This document shows, piece by piece, positions 26,017-34,810 of a stretch of 64,000 nt of DNA. Source of the stretch: Vibrio ishigakensis (GTDB lineage: Bacteria; Pseudomonadota; Gammaproteobacteria; Enterobacterales; Vibrionaceae). Numbering within the stretch: position 1 is the stretch's first letter; every line of letters starts with the position of its first letter. A program made the position numbers and the translations under genes. Location: contig NZ_AP024881.1 of NCBI RefSeq assembly GCF_024347675.1, positions 1,984,001 to 2,048,000 on the forward strand, read 5' to 3'. Under the pieces are notes generated by a model. It was not told where the DNA came from and made no database searches. It worked only from the letters and a program-made list of their open reading frames with translations.

Positions 26017-27227
26017 CCCTCAACAACACGCATCAAAAGCTCGCCATCATACAGAGCCTGCTTGATCAGCGCCGCACCTGGCATGGTGGCGTTCTTAATA
26101 AAGCGACATGACACTATCTCTAGATCTTGGCAATAGATAGGCAAGGCCTGCTGTTTCACACAGTTAAAAATCTCTGGAAGCAGGAGGTCTTTAGCAGCAT
26201 TGATATCACCGCCGATGAGCACCTTCTCTGGGTTGAACATATTCACTACCAGCGCCACAGCTTTCCCCAGATTTTGACCTAGCTCTTTAATCACGGACAG
26301 TGCTAGCGGATCGCCCTGATTGGCAGCTTCACAGATGCCCACCACAGTGAGGCCTTCAACAGTCAGTGAGGTTTTTTCTCCTTGCTGAATAAGCCCACGC
26401 ACTTGACGCACGATAGCGCGCGCACTGGCAACGGTTTCAAGACAACCAGTATTGCCACAGTGACATTGTTTACCGTTAGCATCTATCTGAATATGGCCAA
26501 GCTCACCCACGTTACCCAAGCGACCTTCCAGAAGCTTATCCTCTAGAATGATACCTGCGCCTAAACCGTTGTGAACCGAGATAAGCACTGAGTTCTTGTT
26601 TTGCTGAGAGTTACCAAACAGCTTTTCAGCCAATGCCCAAGCACGGGTGTCGTTGGCAATAAATACCGGAAGTCCGGTCTCTTTAAACACCGCAGGGCCA
26701 AGCTCTAGCCTTTCCACATCGTAATATGGCATCTGCAACACAACCCCACTCTCGGAGTGAACCAAGCCTGGCAAGGTTATAGCGATACTGGTAACACGCT
26801 CTAGGTGTGCAGATTGCTGTTCAAAGAAACGATGTATTTCTAGGATAAGGCGCTTGAGTACATCGTCTTGATGCAGCTCTTCTATCTCCACTTGGCTTTG
26901 GACAATAACGTCACCACCCAATTCGTGCAAAGCGATAGAGAGATAGCCTCGCGCTAGACGCATAGAGAGAAATTGCCAACCCGAATTGTTAGTCTGTAGC
27001 CCGACCGCTGGACGGCCTCGACTAGTCACCTCTTGCACTATGGTCTCGTGCACAAGGTGAGCGTCGATAAGCTCACGGGTGATTTTGGTGATACTCGCCG
27101 GTGCTAACGCACTGAGCTTTGACAAGTCGATTCGCGAAATAGGACCAAACTGATCAATCAGTTGGTAGACCCTTCCAGCATTCACTTGCTTGATATAATC
27201 GATGTGGCCTGGTTGTGACGTGTACAT
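26013..27227 (-). CDS. mlc: ROK-family transcriptional repressor Mlc
   Basis: A 404-aa ROK-family repressor closely resembling E. coli Mlc. The N-terminal helix-turn-helix block (SRIDLSKLSALAPASITKIT) and the leading QPGHIDYIKQVNAGRVY are diagnostic. The zinc site is GHIQIDANGKQCHCGNTGCLE (His plus CxCxxxxC). The sugar-kinase-like fold follows, ending in MPGAALIKQALYDGELL. In enterobacteria Mlc represses ptsG and ptsHI and is sequestered by dephosphorylated PtsG. PtsG is encoded 5 kb away in this window (32104-33534), which supports the assignment over NagC. Confidence 0.9.
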   Translation of the reverse strand: MYTSQPGHIDYIKQVNAGRVYQLIDQFGPISRIDLSKLSALAPASITKITRELIDAHLVHETIVQEVTSRGRPAVGLQTNNSGWQFLSMRLARGYLSIALHELGGDVIVQSQVEIEELHQDDVLKRLILEIHRFFEQQSAHLERVTSIAITLPGLVHSESGVVLQMPYYDVERLELGPAVFKETGLPVFIANDTRAWALAEKLFGNSQQNKNSVLISVHNGLGAGIILEDKLLEGRLGNVGELGHIQIDANGKQCHCGNTGCLETVASARAIVRQVRGLIQQGEKTSLTVEGLTVVGICEAANQGDPLALSVIKELGQNLGKAVALVVNMFNPEKVLIGGDINAAKDLLLPEIFNCVKQQALPIYCQDLEIVSCRFIKNATMPGAALIKQALYDGELLMRVVEG

Positions 27228-27351
27228 ATAGCCTCCGGATACGCCTATGTGCTATTTTTTTACACCTCGAAACAAATGTGAAGCGTAGTCATACAAAGGC
27301 GTGAGCCTGCTCACTTATCGCGCAGTATTCTTTTTCGAAGGCAGACCCAGA

Positions 27352-28503
27352 TCAAACTGGGTTGCACACTTTAACCAATTTCTTCGTGCTTTGGTATTCA
27401 TCAATAAAGCGATAGCCAGAATTGAGACCTTGCTGGTAGTCAAACAGTAGATCATCAACACTGCTCATCAGGGTCGAACAGCGAAGTGGTTGCTCTGGGA
27501 TAATCTGCATCACATAGCAATCAGACGGTGGTTTCGCGATAAAGTCTTGAGTCAGTGCGTAAGTCTGATAATGGATCATCAACATATCTGCCAAACCCGC
27601 TTCAAACTCGTTACCCAGCAAATGTGCCACTCGATAGACATTATCGGCCCCAAACAGCCAACGTCCACCGTTTAGCATATCCACGCCCGGGCTTTTCTGC
27701 TTAAGCTTGCTTTGCTCTATCCTCTCATCGAGAAACTCACCGAAACTCTTTCTTCCCTGTCCAAGTGCGTCGCGCCACAAGCCTTGCACCGCCTCCACTG
27801 GCCTTTTGTACCACTCTTCATCAACAGGTACCGGCATAGTCGGAGTATCTAACAGCGGATGCTCGGGTTTTTCAGTTCGTATCACTATGATACTTCTCGA
27901 TTCTCGTCGCCACGCTTCCTGAACCGGCACTGAGGCCGACACCCCGCCATCGACATAATGCTCACCATTAATATTTACTGCGCGGGATACCAGATTTGGG
28001 ATAGCACAACTGGCTCTTAGAACATCGATCCAATTATGCTCAAGCATAGGGAGATAGGCATCCTTAAACTCTTCAACACGAGTGCTTGCCGCATAGGCGG
28101 TGCGCCCGTAAAGCATCTCGCGCCCCATATCCACATCAAGCTTGTACGGCGCATGACATATCTTATCTAGCGCCCAGTCCAGACCGATATAGTGTTTTTG
28201 GCGAATGAAGCTAAACAGGTTGAAGAACTTGTCGTCCGTTGTCAGATCTAACAAGAATGCTTTACCCAACTCAGGTTGCCTGCATAGATAAGCGCAGAGG
28301 TTCATGGCCCCAGCAGAGGTACCAAAGAAGGTGTGGAACGGGTCGAAGTTAGAATAGAGAAAGGCGTCTAAAACGCCTGCAGTAAAGATGCCTCTCTGCC
28401 CACCTCCTTGTGCGACGAGTGCCGTCTTACCACCGAGGTAGTCAGAGAAAACATCAGGTTGATATAGCGCGCCGTTTCCCCAGATTAAGCCGCTGTTATT
28501 CAT
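27352..28503 (-). CDS. Patatin-like phospholipase (YjjU-like)
   Basis: A 383-aa patatin-fold serine hydrolase. The oxyanion motif is GGGQRGIFTAGVLDAF, the nucleophile elbow GTSAGAMN, and the catalytic dyad Asp lies in VDGGVSASVPV. All three are intact. Further similarity to E. coli YjjU is seen in the WIDVLRASCAIPNLVSRAV region. No signal peptide is seen, so it is probably cytoplasmic. It starts only 9 bases after the stop of a 29-aa YnhF-like membrane peptide gene, so the two are co-transcribed and may be translationally coupled. Confidence 0.88.
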   Translation of the reverse strand: MNNSGLIWGNGALYQPDVFSDYLGGKTALVAQGGGQRGIFTAGVLDAFLYSNFDPFHTFFGTSAGAMNLCAYLCRQPELGKAFLLDLTTDDKFFNLFSFIRQKHYIGLDWALDKICHAPYKLDVDMGREMLYGRTAYAASTRVEEFKDAYLPMLEHNWIDVLRASCAIPNLVSRAVNINGEHYVDGGVSASVPVQEAWRRESRSIIVIRTEKPEHPLLDTPTMPVPVDEEWYKRPVEAVQGLWRDALGQGRKSFGEFLDERIEQSKLKQKSPGVDMLNGGRWLFGADNVYRVAHLLGNEFEAGLADMLMIHYQTYALTQDFIAKPPSDCYVMQIIPEQPLRCSTLMSSVDDLLFDYQQGLNSGYRFIDEYQSTKKLVKVCNPV

Positions 28504-28512
28504 AGCTAGCCG

Positions 28513-28602
28513 TTAGCCAAACAGAGCCATCATGCCAAAACCGATTAGAACCGCGAAGGTGGTTGTTACTATGGCGAGCGCCATCTTCAGTTCAGTGTCC
28601 AT
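28513..28602 (-). CDS. ynhF: YnhF family small membrane protein, 29 aa
   Basis: A tiny gene encoding a 29-residue single-span membrane peptide beginning MDTELKMALAIVTTTFAV and ending GMMALFG. It matches E. coli YnhF in length and pattern (M-x-T-x-L-K at the start, one helix, a Gly before the end). The ribosome binding site is excellent: AAGGAGAGG directly before TAT-ATG. The stop lies 9 bases before the patatin phospholipase ATG. Function is unknown in the family. Confidence 0.85.
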   Translation of the reverse strand: MDTELKMALAIVTTTFAVLIGFGMMALFG

Positions 28603-28760
28603 ATACCTCTCCTTAGTGAACAAAGAAACCTTGAATACCTTAAGGTTATATCTATTTTCTAGCACCGTTGTGACAATCGCTCAAGAGTTGTTAAAAAATC
28701 GTGCAGAATTATGTAGTTACTGTCACAATTGAACTAGGTATTCACTATGGATGGTGTGGC

Positions 28761-29354
28761 ATGAATCGAAATCTCCTTGGCCTAGCAGTAGCTCTAGCCT
28801 CTTTCAGTTCCGGCGCGTACGCGGAAGTCTATATTACCCCTCTAGTTGGTTATGGAATGGGTGGCACCTTTGAGGATGCTGAAGGTAACGATGCAGATAT
28901 AGATAATGCTCTGGCCTACGGCATTTCTATCGAGACCGATGTAGAGAAGGGACGTCTTGGTCTATTTTATTCTCAACAAGATTCCGACGTGACAATCAAC
29001 GGCCTTAATCTTGACTCTACGGTACGTTATCTCCATTTCCAAAGCGCTGTATTTAGTGAATTTAGGGAAAACTGGGGGGCTTACTTTGGATTGAGCCTGG
29101 GGGGCACACAGATCGATATACAGCGCGTAGACGCTGAGTATAAATTCTCTGCTGGCGTGTATACCGGGCTTGAGTACAAGTTCACCGACAACTTTGCACT
29201 ACAAGGGCAACTGCGCTACCTAGGCACACTGGTCGATAGTGATTCTATCTCTTATTGCGAAGGAGACAGCAGCAGCACCAGTTGCCAATTCTTCTTTAAG
29301 AGCGATTGGATGTCTCAGTTTCAAGCTAACCTCGGCTTAACCTTCAGCTTCTGA
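28761..29354 (+). CDS. Outer-membrane beta-barrel protein
   Basis: A 197-aa protein with a Sec signal peptide (MNRNLLGLAVALASFSSGAYA) and then alternating amphipathic strands typical of a small 8-stranded porin-like barrel: VYITPLVGYGMGG, LGLFYSQQDSDV, YLHFQSAVF, WGAYFGLSLGG. It ends in an aromatic residue (LTFSF), as outer-membrane barrels do. Two cysteines near the end (YCEGDSSSTSC) probably form a loop disulphide. The ATG at 28761 is chosen because it opens the signal peptide; the ribosome binding site is weak. Function is unknown. Confidence 0.8.
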   Translation: MNRNLLGLAVALASFSSGAYAEVYITPLVGYGMGGTFEDAEGNDADIDNALAYGISIETDVEKGRLGLFYSQQDSDVTINGLNLDSTVRYLHFQSAVFSEFRENWGAYFGLSLGGTQIDIQRVDAEYKFSAGVYTGLEYKFTDNFALQGQLRYLGTLVDSDSISYCEGDSSSTSCQFFFKSDWMSQFQANLGLTFSF

Positions 29355-29833
29355 TCTCGGGATACTCAACCGGACGCATAACTGAAAAATAACATTTCAC
29401 TAACGGAGTCGCGTTTACCTAGACGTTTACTCCGTTAGCCCTATTTTGGGTGATCTGGCTCTCAAATTTAATTTCAGCAGTTAATATAACCAAGTTACTA
29501 CACCAATACAGACAAAGCCTCCACCCAATGCGCACCTCGTAACCAAAAGTTAGCTTTATTAGCTATTCCTCGCAGTTATTTATTCTTGCCACTGTACGGA
29601 TAAAGCGATACTCTCGCCCTGTCCAATGAGTGATTAATTCTATTTTTCTCACTCAACCTATAAATCTATTGAAACATACATCCATATAAAAACACTTTAT
29701 TAGAGAATAAAACTATTCAATTCCGTTATTGACCAATTATTCTTTTCCATTTTTAGTTTTTGATAGCAAAAGTTACTAATACTTTTCAAATATGTGTATG
29801 GCTTCATATCGAACACAACGAGAAGGAGTTTAC
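29355..29833 (+). other. Intergenic region with one long-stem hairpin
   Basis: About 480 bases between the barrel protein and the transporter gene. A perfect 10-bp stem CTAACGGAGT/ACTCCGTTAG with a 19-base loop lies at 29400-29438 and is followed by CCCTATTTT, so it probably terminates the barrel gene. The last 200 bases are very AT-rich and presumably hold the promoter of the transporter gene. No ORF was seen. Confidence 0.5.
29400..29444 (+). terminator. Probable terminator after the beta-barrel gene
   Basis: A 10-bp perfect stem with a large loop followed by CCCTATTTT; the T run is short. It lies 45 bases past the stop. Confidence 0.55.
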
Positions 29834-31303
29834 ATGAAGCGAGAGCAGTGGGGTTCCCGAACCGGCTTCATCCTAGCAGCAGTTGGCTCGGCGATCGGCC
29901 TCGGCAACATCTGGCGTTTCCCGTATATGGCTTATGAGAACGGCGGTGGTGCATTCTTTATCCCTTACATTTTTGCCATGCTAACAGCCGGTATTCCATT
30001 CATGATTATGGAATTCAAGATCGGTCAGAAGTATCGCGGTTCTGCACCAGCAGCACTAAAATCTATCAACCCTAAATTTGAATGGTTAGGTTGGTTCCAA
30101 GTAGGTATCGCAGCTTGTATCGCTGTTTACTATGTTGCAGTTATCGGCTGGTCTATCTCTTACCTTGGCATGTCTTTCAACCAAGGTTGGGGTACAGATA
30201 CCAACGCCTTCTTCTTTAGCCAATATCTAAACCTAGGTGACAACTCACCTTCTAACCTTGGCTCTATCCAATGGAAGATTGCCGGTACTATGCTGATCGC
30301 TTGGGCGATCACCTACTCGGCTATCGTGGGTGGTGTTAAAGCAGGTATCGAACGTGCCGCTAAGATCATGATGCCTATCCTGTTTATCATGGTTCTAATA
30401 CTGATTGGTCGTACTATCTTCCTACCAGGTGCATTAGACGGTGTTAACTACCTGTTCCAACCAGACTTCAGCAAGATCATGGATCTTAAGGTATGGGCTG
30501 CCGCTTACGGTCAGATCTTCTTTACCCTAAGTATCGGTTTTGCCATTATGCTGGCGTACTCTAGCTATCTGCCAGAGAAATCAGACATCAATAACAACGC
30601 CTTCATGACGGTATTGATCAACTGTGGCTTCTCTATCCTTGCCGGCATCATGATCTTCGCCGTCCTTGGCTTTATGGCTCACGAGCAAAGCAAAGAGCTT
30701 ACAGATGTTGTTTCAGCGGGTGTTGGCCTAGCCTTCGTTACCCTACCTGCAGCAATTAACGAGCTTCCAGCGCCATATATCCTTGGCCCACTATTGTTCT
30801 TGTCACTGACTATTGCAGGTCTTAGCTCGCACATCTCGATCATCGAAGCTGTTACCTCAGCTATTATCGATAAATTCAAGATTGCTCGTAAAAAAGCGGC
30901 AACACTAGTGTGTGGTATCGGTGCGTTAGTATCGCTGGCATTTGCTACCAATGGCGGTCTACTGCTTCTTGACCTCGTCGACTACTTCACTAACCAGATC
31001 GGCATCGTACTGGCATGCTTTATCGAGGTTATTCTTGTAGTAATGGTAGTGAAAGCCGCTAACATCCGTAACTACGTAAACAATGTGTCTGACTTTAAGA
31101 TTGGTGGTTGGTATGACATCTGCTTGAAGTTTGTAAGCCCAGCTATACTAGCTATCACCCTGTTTAACACCCTTAAAACTACTGTGACTGACGGCTACGG
31201 CGGTTACGCGCAGTCTGATCTACTTACTCTAGGCTGGGGCCTGCTTGCTCTGCTTGTAGTAATTGGGGTACTAATCAACACATTTAGCAAGAAGGAGGCT
31301 TAA
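29834..31303 (+). CDS. Sodium-dependent transporter, NSS/SNF family (MetP-like)
   Basis: A 489-aa neurotransmitter:sodium symporter family protein with about 11-12 membrane segments. The signature GSRTGFILAAVGSAIGLGN leads directly into WRFPYMAYENGGGAFFI, which holds the TM1 sodium- and substrate-site residues. The start is the ATG at 29834, since AAGGAG lies 5 bases before it; an upstream TTG/ATG extension has no support. It is followed one base after its stop by a gene for a 31-aa MetS-type subunit. This layout is known from the methionine/alanine importer MetPS in Corynebacterium. The substrate here is probably an amino acid, not proven. Confidence 0.92.
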   Translation: MKREQWGSRTGFILAAVGSAIGLGNIWRFPYMAYENGGGAFFIPYIFAMLTAGIPFMIMEFKIGQKYRGSAPAALKSINPKFEWLGWFQVGIAACIAVYYVAVIGWSISYLGMSFNQGWGTDTNAFFFSQYLNLGDNSPSNLGSIQWKIAGTMLIAWAITYSAIVGGVKAGIERAAKIMMPILFIMVLILIGRTIFLPGALDGVNYLFQPDFSKIMDLKVWAAAYGQIFFTLSIGFAIMLAYSSYLPEKSDINNNAFMTVLINCGFSILAGIMIFAVLGFMAHEQSKELTDVVSAGVGLAFVTLPAAINELPAPYILGPLLFLSLTIAGLSSHISIIEAVTSAIIDKFKIARKKAATLVCGIGALVSLAFATNGGLLLLDLVDYFTNQIGIVLACFIEVILVVMVVKAANIRNYVNNVSDFKIGGWYDICLKFVSPAILAITLFNTLKTTVTDGYGGYAQSDLLTLGWGLLALLVVIGVLINTFSKKEA

Positions 31304-31304
31304 T

Positions 31305-31400
31305 ATGACTACAGGTGCAATCATTATGATGGTACTTGGCCTCGCCATCACTTGGGGCGGCGCAGCCATCTGTATCAGAAAAGCAATGAACAAGCAGTAA
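31305..31400 (+). CDS. metS: MetS family NSS transporter small subunit, 31 aa
   Basis: A 31-residue single-span membrane peptide starting MTTGAIIMMVLGLAITWGGA and ending IRKAMNKQ, as in MetS family small subunits (hydrophobic helix with WGG, then a short basic tail). The ribosome binding site AAGGAGG lies 6 bases before the ATG and inside the end of the transporter gene. The two genes are one base apart, so they form an operon, which ends at the terminator at 31418-31449. Confidence 0.88.
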   Translation: MTTGAIIMMVLGLAITWGGAAICIRKAMNKQ

Positions 31401-31417
31401 GCTTGATTCGCAGACAC

Positions 31418-31449
31418 AAAAAAGCCGAAGTTGATACTTCGGCTTTTTT
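31418..31449. terminator. Bidirectional intrinsic terminator
   Basis: AAAAGCCGAAG/CTTCGGCTTTT with a 6-base loop and T runs on both strands. It lies between the convergent metS and the barrel gene at 31462-31872. Confidence 0.92.
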
Positions 31450-31461
31450 AATGGATTCAAA

Positions 31462-31872
31462 CTAGAAGCGGTAAGTTACACCGATAGCAGCACCAAACTT
31501 AAGCTTAGACTTGTCATGGATCTGCCATTCTGGGCTTACTTGGCCGTAAGCATTCCAGTTCGATGCAAAGTTCCAGTCTAGACCTAGTGGCACACGCAGA
31601 CCGAAATCATCGTCCCACTCATACCAGCCGCCTGCACCTACATACCAATCAAAAGGTACATCCTGATCAAAGCTACCTTTAACGATATGGTAATCAAAAG
31701 CCATACCATCGTTACCGATGGAAAGTGCAAAACGGTCATCAAACTTTGCTACTGCACTCAGGCCTTGGTCAAACGCCATACCTACTTTCACATCTGCAGC
31801 TTTGGCCGCACCTACATAGGTCGCCACGCCACCTAGCACTAGAGTCACTAGCGCTAACTTGCCGATATTCAC
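31462..31872 (-). CDS. Small outer-membrane beta-barrel-like protein
   Basis: A 136-aa exported protein with a signal peptide ending near GAAKAA. The mature part shows alternating strands (VKVGMAFDQGLSAVAKF, FALSIGNDGMAFDYHI, DWYVGAGGWYEWDD) and ends in FGAAIGVTYRF, a typical barrel C-terminus with a final Phe. At about 110 mature residues it may be an incomplete or very small barrel, or a member of an oligomeric barrel. Function is not recognised. It is convergent with metS and lies upstream of the ptsG terminator. Confidence 0.7.
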   Translation of the reverse strand: MNIGKLALVTLVLGGVATYVGAAKAADVKVGMAFDQGLSAVAKFDDRFALSIGNDGMAFDYHIVKGSFDQDVPFDWYVGAGGWYEWDDDFGLRVPLGLDWNFASNWNAYGQVSPEWQIHDKSKLKFGAAIGVTYRF

Positions 31873-32052
31873 TCCGTCTATCCCTTAAATATTCACAAAC
31901 TGCGCTTATTCTACCCAAATATCGGTACATTTTGTCAGTCATTTGCAAGAAGATGTATTTTTTGAGAACCGGTACACCCTTGCTGGCTAGGGCTTCCATA
32001 ACAAAAAGCTATGTATAGTATGAGTGTTTTGCGAAACCCTTTGTTTAGGCAC

Positions 32053-32081
32053 AAAAAAAGAGGGCTTAAAGCCCTCTTTTT
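32053..32081 (-). terminator. Intrinsic terminator of ptsG
   Basis: AAAAAGAGGGC/GCCCTCTTTTT with loop TTAAA and T runs on both sides. It begins just past the ptsG stop. Confidence 0.92.
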
Positions 32082-32103
32082 AAACAGTGGTTACTGAGAA
32101 TGA

Positions 32104-33534
32104 TTAGCCGTGGTTACGGATCCACTCATCCATTTCAGTTTTTAGGTTGTCAGACTTAGTACCGAAGATAGCCTGAACACCACCTGCTACAACTACTACG
32201 CCTGCTGCGCCTAGTTGCTTCAGTTTGTCTTGGTCAACTGCGTCTGTGTCAGCTACTGCTACACGTAGACGAGTGATACATGCGTCAAGACCAGTGATGT
32301 TACCTTTGCCGCCGAATGCTGCTACTAGTTCGCCACCCATTTCAGAGCTAGAAACTGTAGATGCTTCTTCAGATTCGTCTTCGCGACCTGGAGTCTTAAG
32401 GTCCATCGCCTTGATTACTGCGCGGAATACTACGTAGTAGATAGCTGCGTAAACAAGACCAGTAACAACCATGATGCCTAGCTTCTGAGCGTTACCAGAC
32501 AGAACGATGAAGTCGATTAGACCGTGTGAGAATGAAGTACCGTGTACGAAACCGATAGTGTTCGCTACGAAGTATGCAGAACCAGCTAGTAGAGCGTGGA
32601 TTGCGTATAGTACTGGTGCAACGAATAGGAACGAGAATTCGATAGGCTCAGTGATACCTGTTAGGAACGAGGTAAGTGCTGCTGATGCCATGATACCCAT
32701 TACTTTAGCGCGGTTCTCTGGCTTAGCAGAGTGAGCGATAGCAATCGCTGCTGCTGGTAGACCGAACATCTTGAACATGTAACCACCAGCTAGCTGACCG
32801 AAGCCGTTGCCTGCTGCACGAGATGCATCGTCAGCAACTAGGTAACAAGTTAGTACGCCAGTTTGTGGTTCGCCTGCTGCGTTCACACAAGAACCTGCTT
32901 CGAAGAAGAAAGGTACGTTCCAAACGTGGTGCAGACCGAATGGGATTAGCGAACGCTCAACGATACCGTAGATACCGAATGCAACCTGTGGGTTTTGGTT
33001 CGCTGCCCAATGAGAGAATGCAGAGATGCCGTTACCGATTGGTGGCCAGATGAACGCTAGAACGATACCTAGTGCGATAGCTAGGAAACCAGTGATGATA
33101 GGCACAGCACGCTTACCAGCGAAGAAGCCTAGATACTCTGGAAGTTGGATCTTGAAGAAGCGGTTGAATGACCATGCAGCCACACCACCCACAAGGATAC
33201 CACCTAGAACACCAGTATCGATTTTATCAACGCCCATTACTTCTGCCATAACAGAAAGAGTCGCCGCCATGATACCGTAGCCAACGATTGCAGCTAGACC
33301 TGCAACACCGTCGTTATCAGTGAAGCCTAGTGCTACACCAACAGCAAATAGAAGTGCCATCTGGCCGAATACCGAGCCACCAGCTTGTTCCATAAGGTTA
33401 GATACGACGCTTGGGATGAAGCCTAGGTCGGCTGCACCAACACCTAGTAGGATACCTGCAACTGGAAGTACCGATACTGGTAGCATCAGTGACTTACCAA
33501 CTTTTTGCAGGCTCGCAAAAAGGTTCTTAAACAT
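32104..33534 (-). CDS. ptsG: PTS glucose-specific EIICB component
   Basis: A 476-aa glucose permease and phosphotransferase. The EIIC membrane domain spans about residues 1-375 ([20 protein letters not shown], the [16 protein letters not shown] block, [18 protein letters not shown]). After a linker, the EIIB domain carries the phosphorylated Cys419 in [11 protein letters not shown]. No EIIA domain is attached, so the phosphate should come from a separate Crr protein. The ATG has CAGGAG 7 bases upstream. The 440-base upstream region has candidate CRP and repressor sites, in line with control by CRP-cAMP and Mlc as in E. coli. Confidence 0.96.
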   Translation of the reverse strand: MFKNLFASLQKVGKSLMLPVSVLPVAGILLGVGAADLGFIPSVVSNLMEQAGGSVFGQMALLFAVGVALGFTDNDGVAGLAAIVGYGIMAATLSVMAEVMGVDKIDTGVLGGILVGGVAAWSFNRFFKIQLPEYLGFFAGKRAVPIITGFLAIALGIVLAFIWPPIGNGISAFSHWAANQNPQVAFGIYGIVERSLIPFGLHHVWNVPFFFEAGSCVNAAGEPQTGVLTCYLVADDASRAAGNGFGQLAGGYMFKMFGLPAAAIAIAHSAKPENRAKVMGIMASAALTSFLTGITEPIEFSFLFVAPVLYAIHALLAGSAYFVANTIGFVHGTSFSHGLIDFIVLSGNAQKLGIMVVTGLVYAAIYYVVFRAVIKAMDLKTPGREDESEEASTVSSSEMGGELVAAFGGKGNITGLDACITRLRVAVADTDAVDQDKLKQLGAAGVVVVAGGVQAIFGTKSDNLKTEMDEWIRNHG

Positions 33535-33640
33535 GTTTATGCTCCTGAATTGTATTTTTTTAAATTATATGGGTACTAACGGCTTACCCCCGTAGCCTCG
33601 ATGTTAGACACCCAGAAATATGTAACCACATGAAGGATTA

Positions 33641-33663
33641 TATTTTTCGCCTCTAAATATATA
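33641..33663. promoter_or_regulatory. Candidate Mlc-type operator upstream of ptsG (site 1)
   Basis: TATTTTTCGCCTC followed by TAAATATATA: an AT-rich dyad with a central CG, resembling the NagC/Mlc operator layout. It lies about 110 bases upstream of the ptsG ATG. This is inference from pattern and from the nearby mlc gene. Confidence 0.35.
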
Positions 33664-33708
33664 TTGATGCGCCTCAACTTTCTTCATTCGCCAAAAACCA
33701 ATCTTAAA

Positions 33709-33730
33709 AAAGCCATTCCAGATCACACTT
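33709..33730. promoter_or_regulatory. Candidate CRP-cAMP binding site upstream of ptsG
   Basis: The right half AGATCACACTT matches the CRP consensus half AGATCACATTT at 10 of 11 positions; the left half is poor. It lies about 185 bases upstream of the ptsG ATG. CRP activation of ptsG is known in enterobacteria. Confidence 0.4.
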
Positions 33731-33814
33731 AACTTTGATTTTTTAACAGCAACAAGTCCAACATAAACCTTTGTTTTAATTAATTATAATAAGAAAAATA
33801 TCAGTTTTTTTTAT

Positions 33815-33835
33815 GTTTTATGAGGCGAATTATTA
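33815..33835. promoter_or_regulatory. Candidate Mlc-type operator upstream of ptsG (site 2)
   Basis: TTTTATGAGGCGAATTATTA contains GAGGCGAA, the exact reverse complement of the TTCGCCTC core at 33646-33653, again in AT-rich flanks. Two copies about 180 bases apart would suit looping by a ROK repressor. Confidence 0.33.
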
Positions 33836-33938
33836 CTTATTTCTCGGGCAAAAATTTATTCATTAAACAGTGTGACGCCGATTTTAAACCCAACCAGTAA
33901 ACATAAACAATAATAGTAAAAACATTAGAAAGTGGAAT

Positions 33939-33962
33939 AAAAAAGGGGCTTAAGCCCCTTAA
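33939..33962 (-). terminator. Intrinsic terminator of the tatD operon
   Basis: A palindromic AAGGGGCTTAAGCCCCTT, followed on the minus strand by TTTTTATTCC. It lies about 20 bases past the tatD stop and closes the pabC-to-tatD run. Confidence 0.85.
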
Positions 33963-33978
33963 TTGAACAAAAACTAAC

Positions 33979-34749
33979 TTAGCGCCGCAAAAAAAGATCT
34001 TTGAAGTTTTGGGTGGTTTTTTCAGCAACTTGACCTAACGAAGCCTCTTTTAGGTTAGCAATATAGCTTGCTACCTCAACAACATAGGCCGGTTGGTTCT
34101 CTTTTCCGCGATGTGGTACAGGTGCAAGGTAAGGAGAATCGGTTTCTATCAGCAATCTTTCTAGAGGAATGGCTTTAACTACCTCTTTTAGCTCTGTTGC
34201 CTGGCGGAAGGTCACTATTCCTGAGATAGAAATATAGAAACCCAACTCCATAGCTTGCTGTGCAAAGTCTAGATCTTCTGTAAAGCAATGGATAACGCCA
34301 CCACAACGCTCTGCCCCTCCCTGCTTCAGCAGGTCAAGAGTTTCTTTGCGCGCTTGTCGGGTATGGATAATAAGCGGTTTGTTGACCTCTACGGCCAAGT
34401 CAATCTGTTGCTCAAAACGCTCTAGCTGGAGGGATTTGGTTTCGGGCTTGTAATGAAAATCCAGTCCTGTCTCACCGATAGCAACTACCTTAGGGTGCTG
34501 GGCAAATTTCTTAAGCGTTGCGAGGTCAAACTCACTCTCAACATCCAATGGGTGTACACCTGCAGAGGCGTGCACGTTATCAAATGGAGTGATCATCTCT
34601 ATCATGTTAGGGAACGCATCTAGGGTTACACCTACCGAGAGCATTTCACTCACATTTGCTTGTGCGGCTTTAGCAATCACATCGCTTACGCCTTGATGCA
34701 GGTCTTCGTAATTGAGTTTGTCTAAATGACAGTGAGAATCTACAAACAT
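33979..34749 (-). CDS. TatD family metal-dependent hydrolase (YcfH-like)
   Basis: A 256-aa TIM-barrel metallohydrolase of the TatD DNase family, the YcfH-type member always found next to holB. Metal ligands are visible in FVDSHCHLD (residues 2-10), AIGETGLDFHYK, IIHTRQA, VIHCFTED and LIETDSPYLAP. The family includes 3'-5' exonucleases and D-aminoacyl-tRNA deacylase-like members; the exact activity is not settled. It lies downstream of holB after a palindromic hairpin and before the operon terminator. Confidence 0.92.
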   Translation of the reverse strand: MFVDSHCHLDKLNYEDLHQGVSDVIAKAAQANVSEMLSVGVTLDAFPNMIEMITPFDNVHASAGVHPLDVESEFDLATLKKFAQHPKVVAIGETGLDFHYKPETKSLQLERFEQQIDLAVEVNKPLIIHTRQARKETLDLLKQGGAERCGGVIHCFTEDLDFAQQAMELGFYISISGIVTFRQATELKEVVKAIPLERLLIETDSPYLAPVPHRGKENQPAYVVEVASYIANLKEASLGQVAEKTTQNFKDLFLRR

Positions 34750-34766
34750 AATCTTTCCGTATTAAA

Positions 34767-34788
34767 AAAGCGCACTCGAGTGCGCTTT
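34767..34788 (-). terminator. Perfect palindrome/terminator between holB and tatD
   Basis: AAAGCGCACTC/GAGTGCGCTTT is a perfect 22-base palindrome, followed on the minus strand by TTTAAT. It sits in the 61-base gap between holB and tatD and would partly terminate or attenuate. Confidence 0.7.
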
Positions 34789-34810
34789 GATTAGTGCTCT
34801 ACTATATAGG

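Larger units (their letters stand above)
33535..33978 (-). other. ptsG upstream regulatory region
   Basis: About 440 AT-rich bases upstream of ptsG. It contains a good CRP half-site (33709-33730), two inverted copies of TTCGCCTC in AT-rich flanks (33646-33653 and 33822-33829), and at its far end the tatD terminator. No coding sequence is supported; a 63-codon minus frame at 33837-34028 has no ribosome binding site and runs into tatD. Confidence 0.5.

Noticed and set aside
27345..27372. Hairpin ACCCAG/CTGGGT at the end of the patatin gene
   Set aside because: It is short, lies partly in the coding region and has no T run after it, so it was not called a terminator.
33837..34028. Minus-strand 63-codon frame between ptsG and tatD
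   Set aside because: It overlaps the tatD end and terminator; no ribosome binding site; composition reflects AT-rich intergenic DNA.
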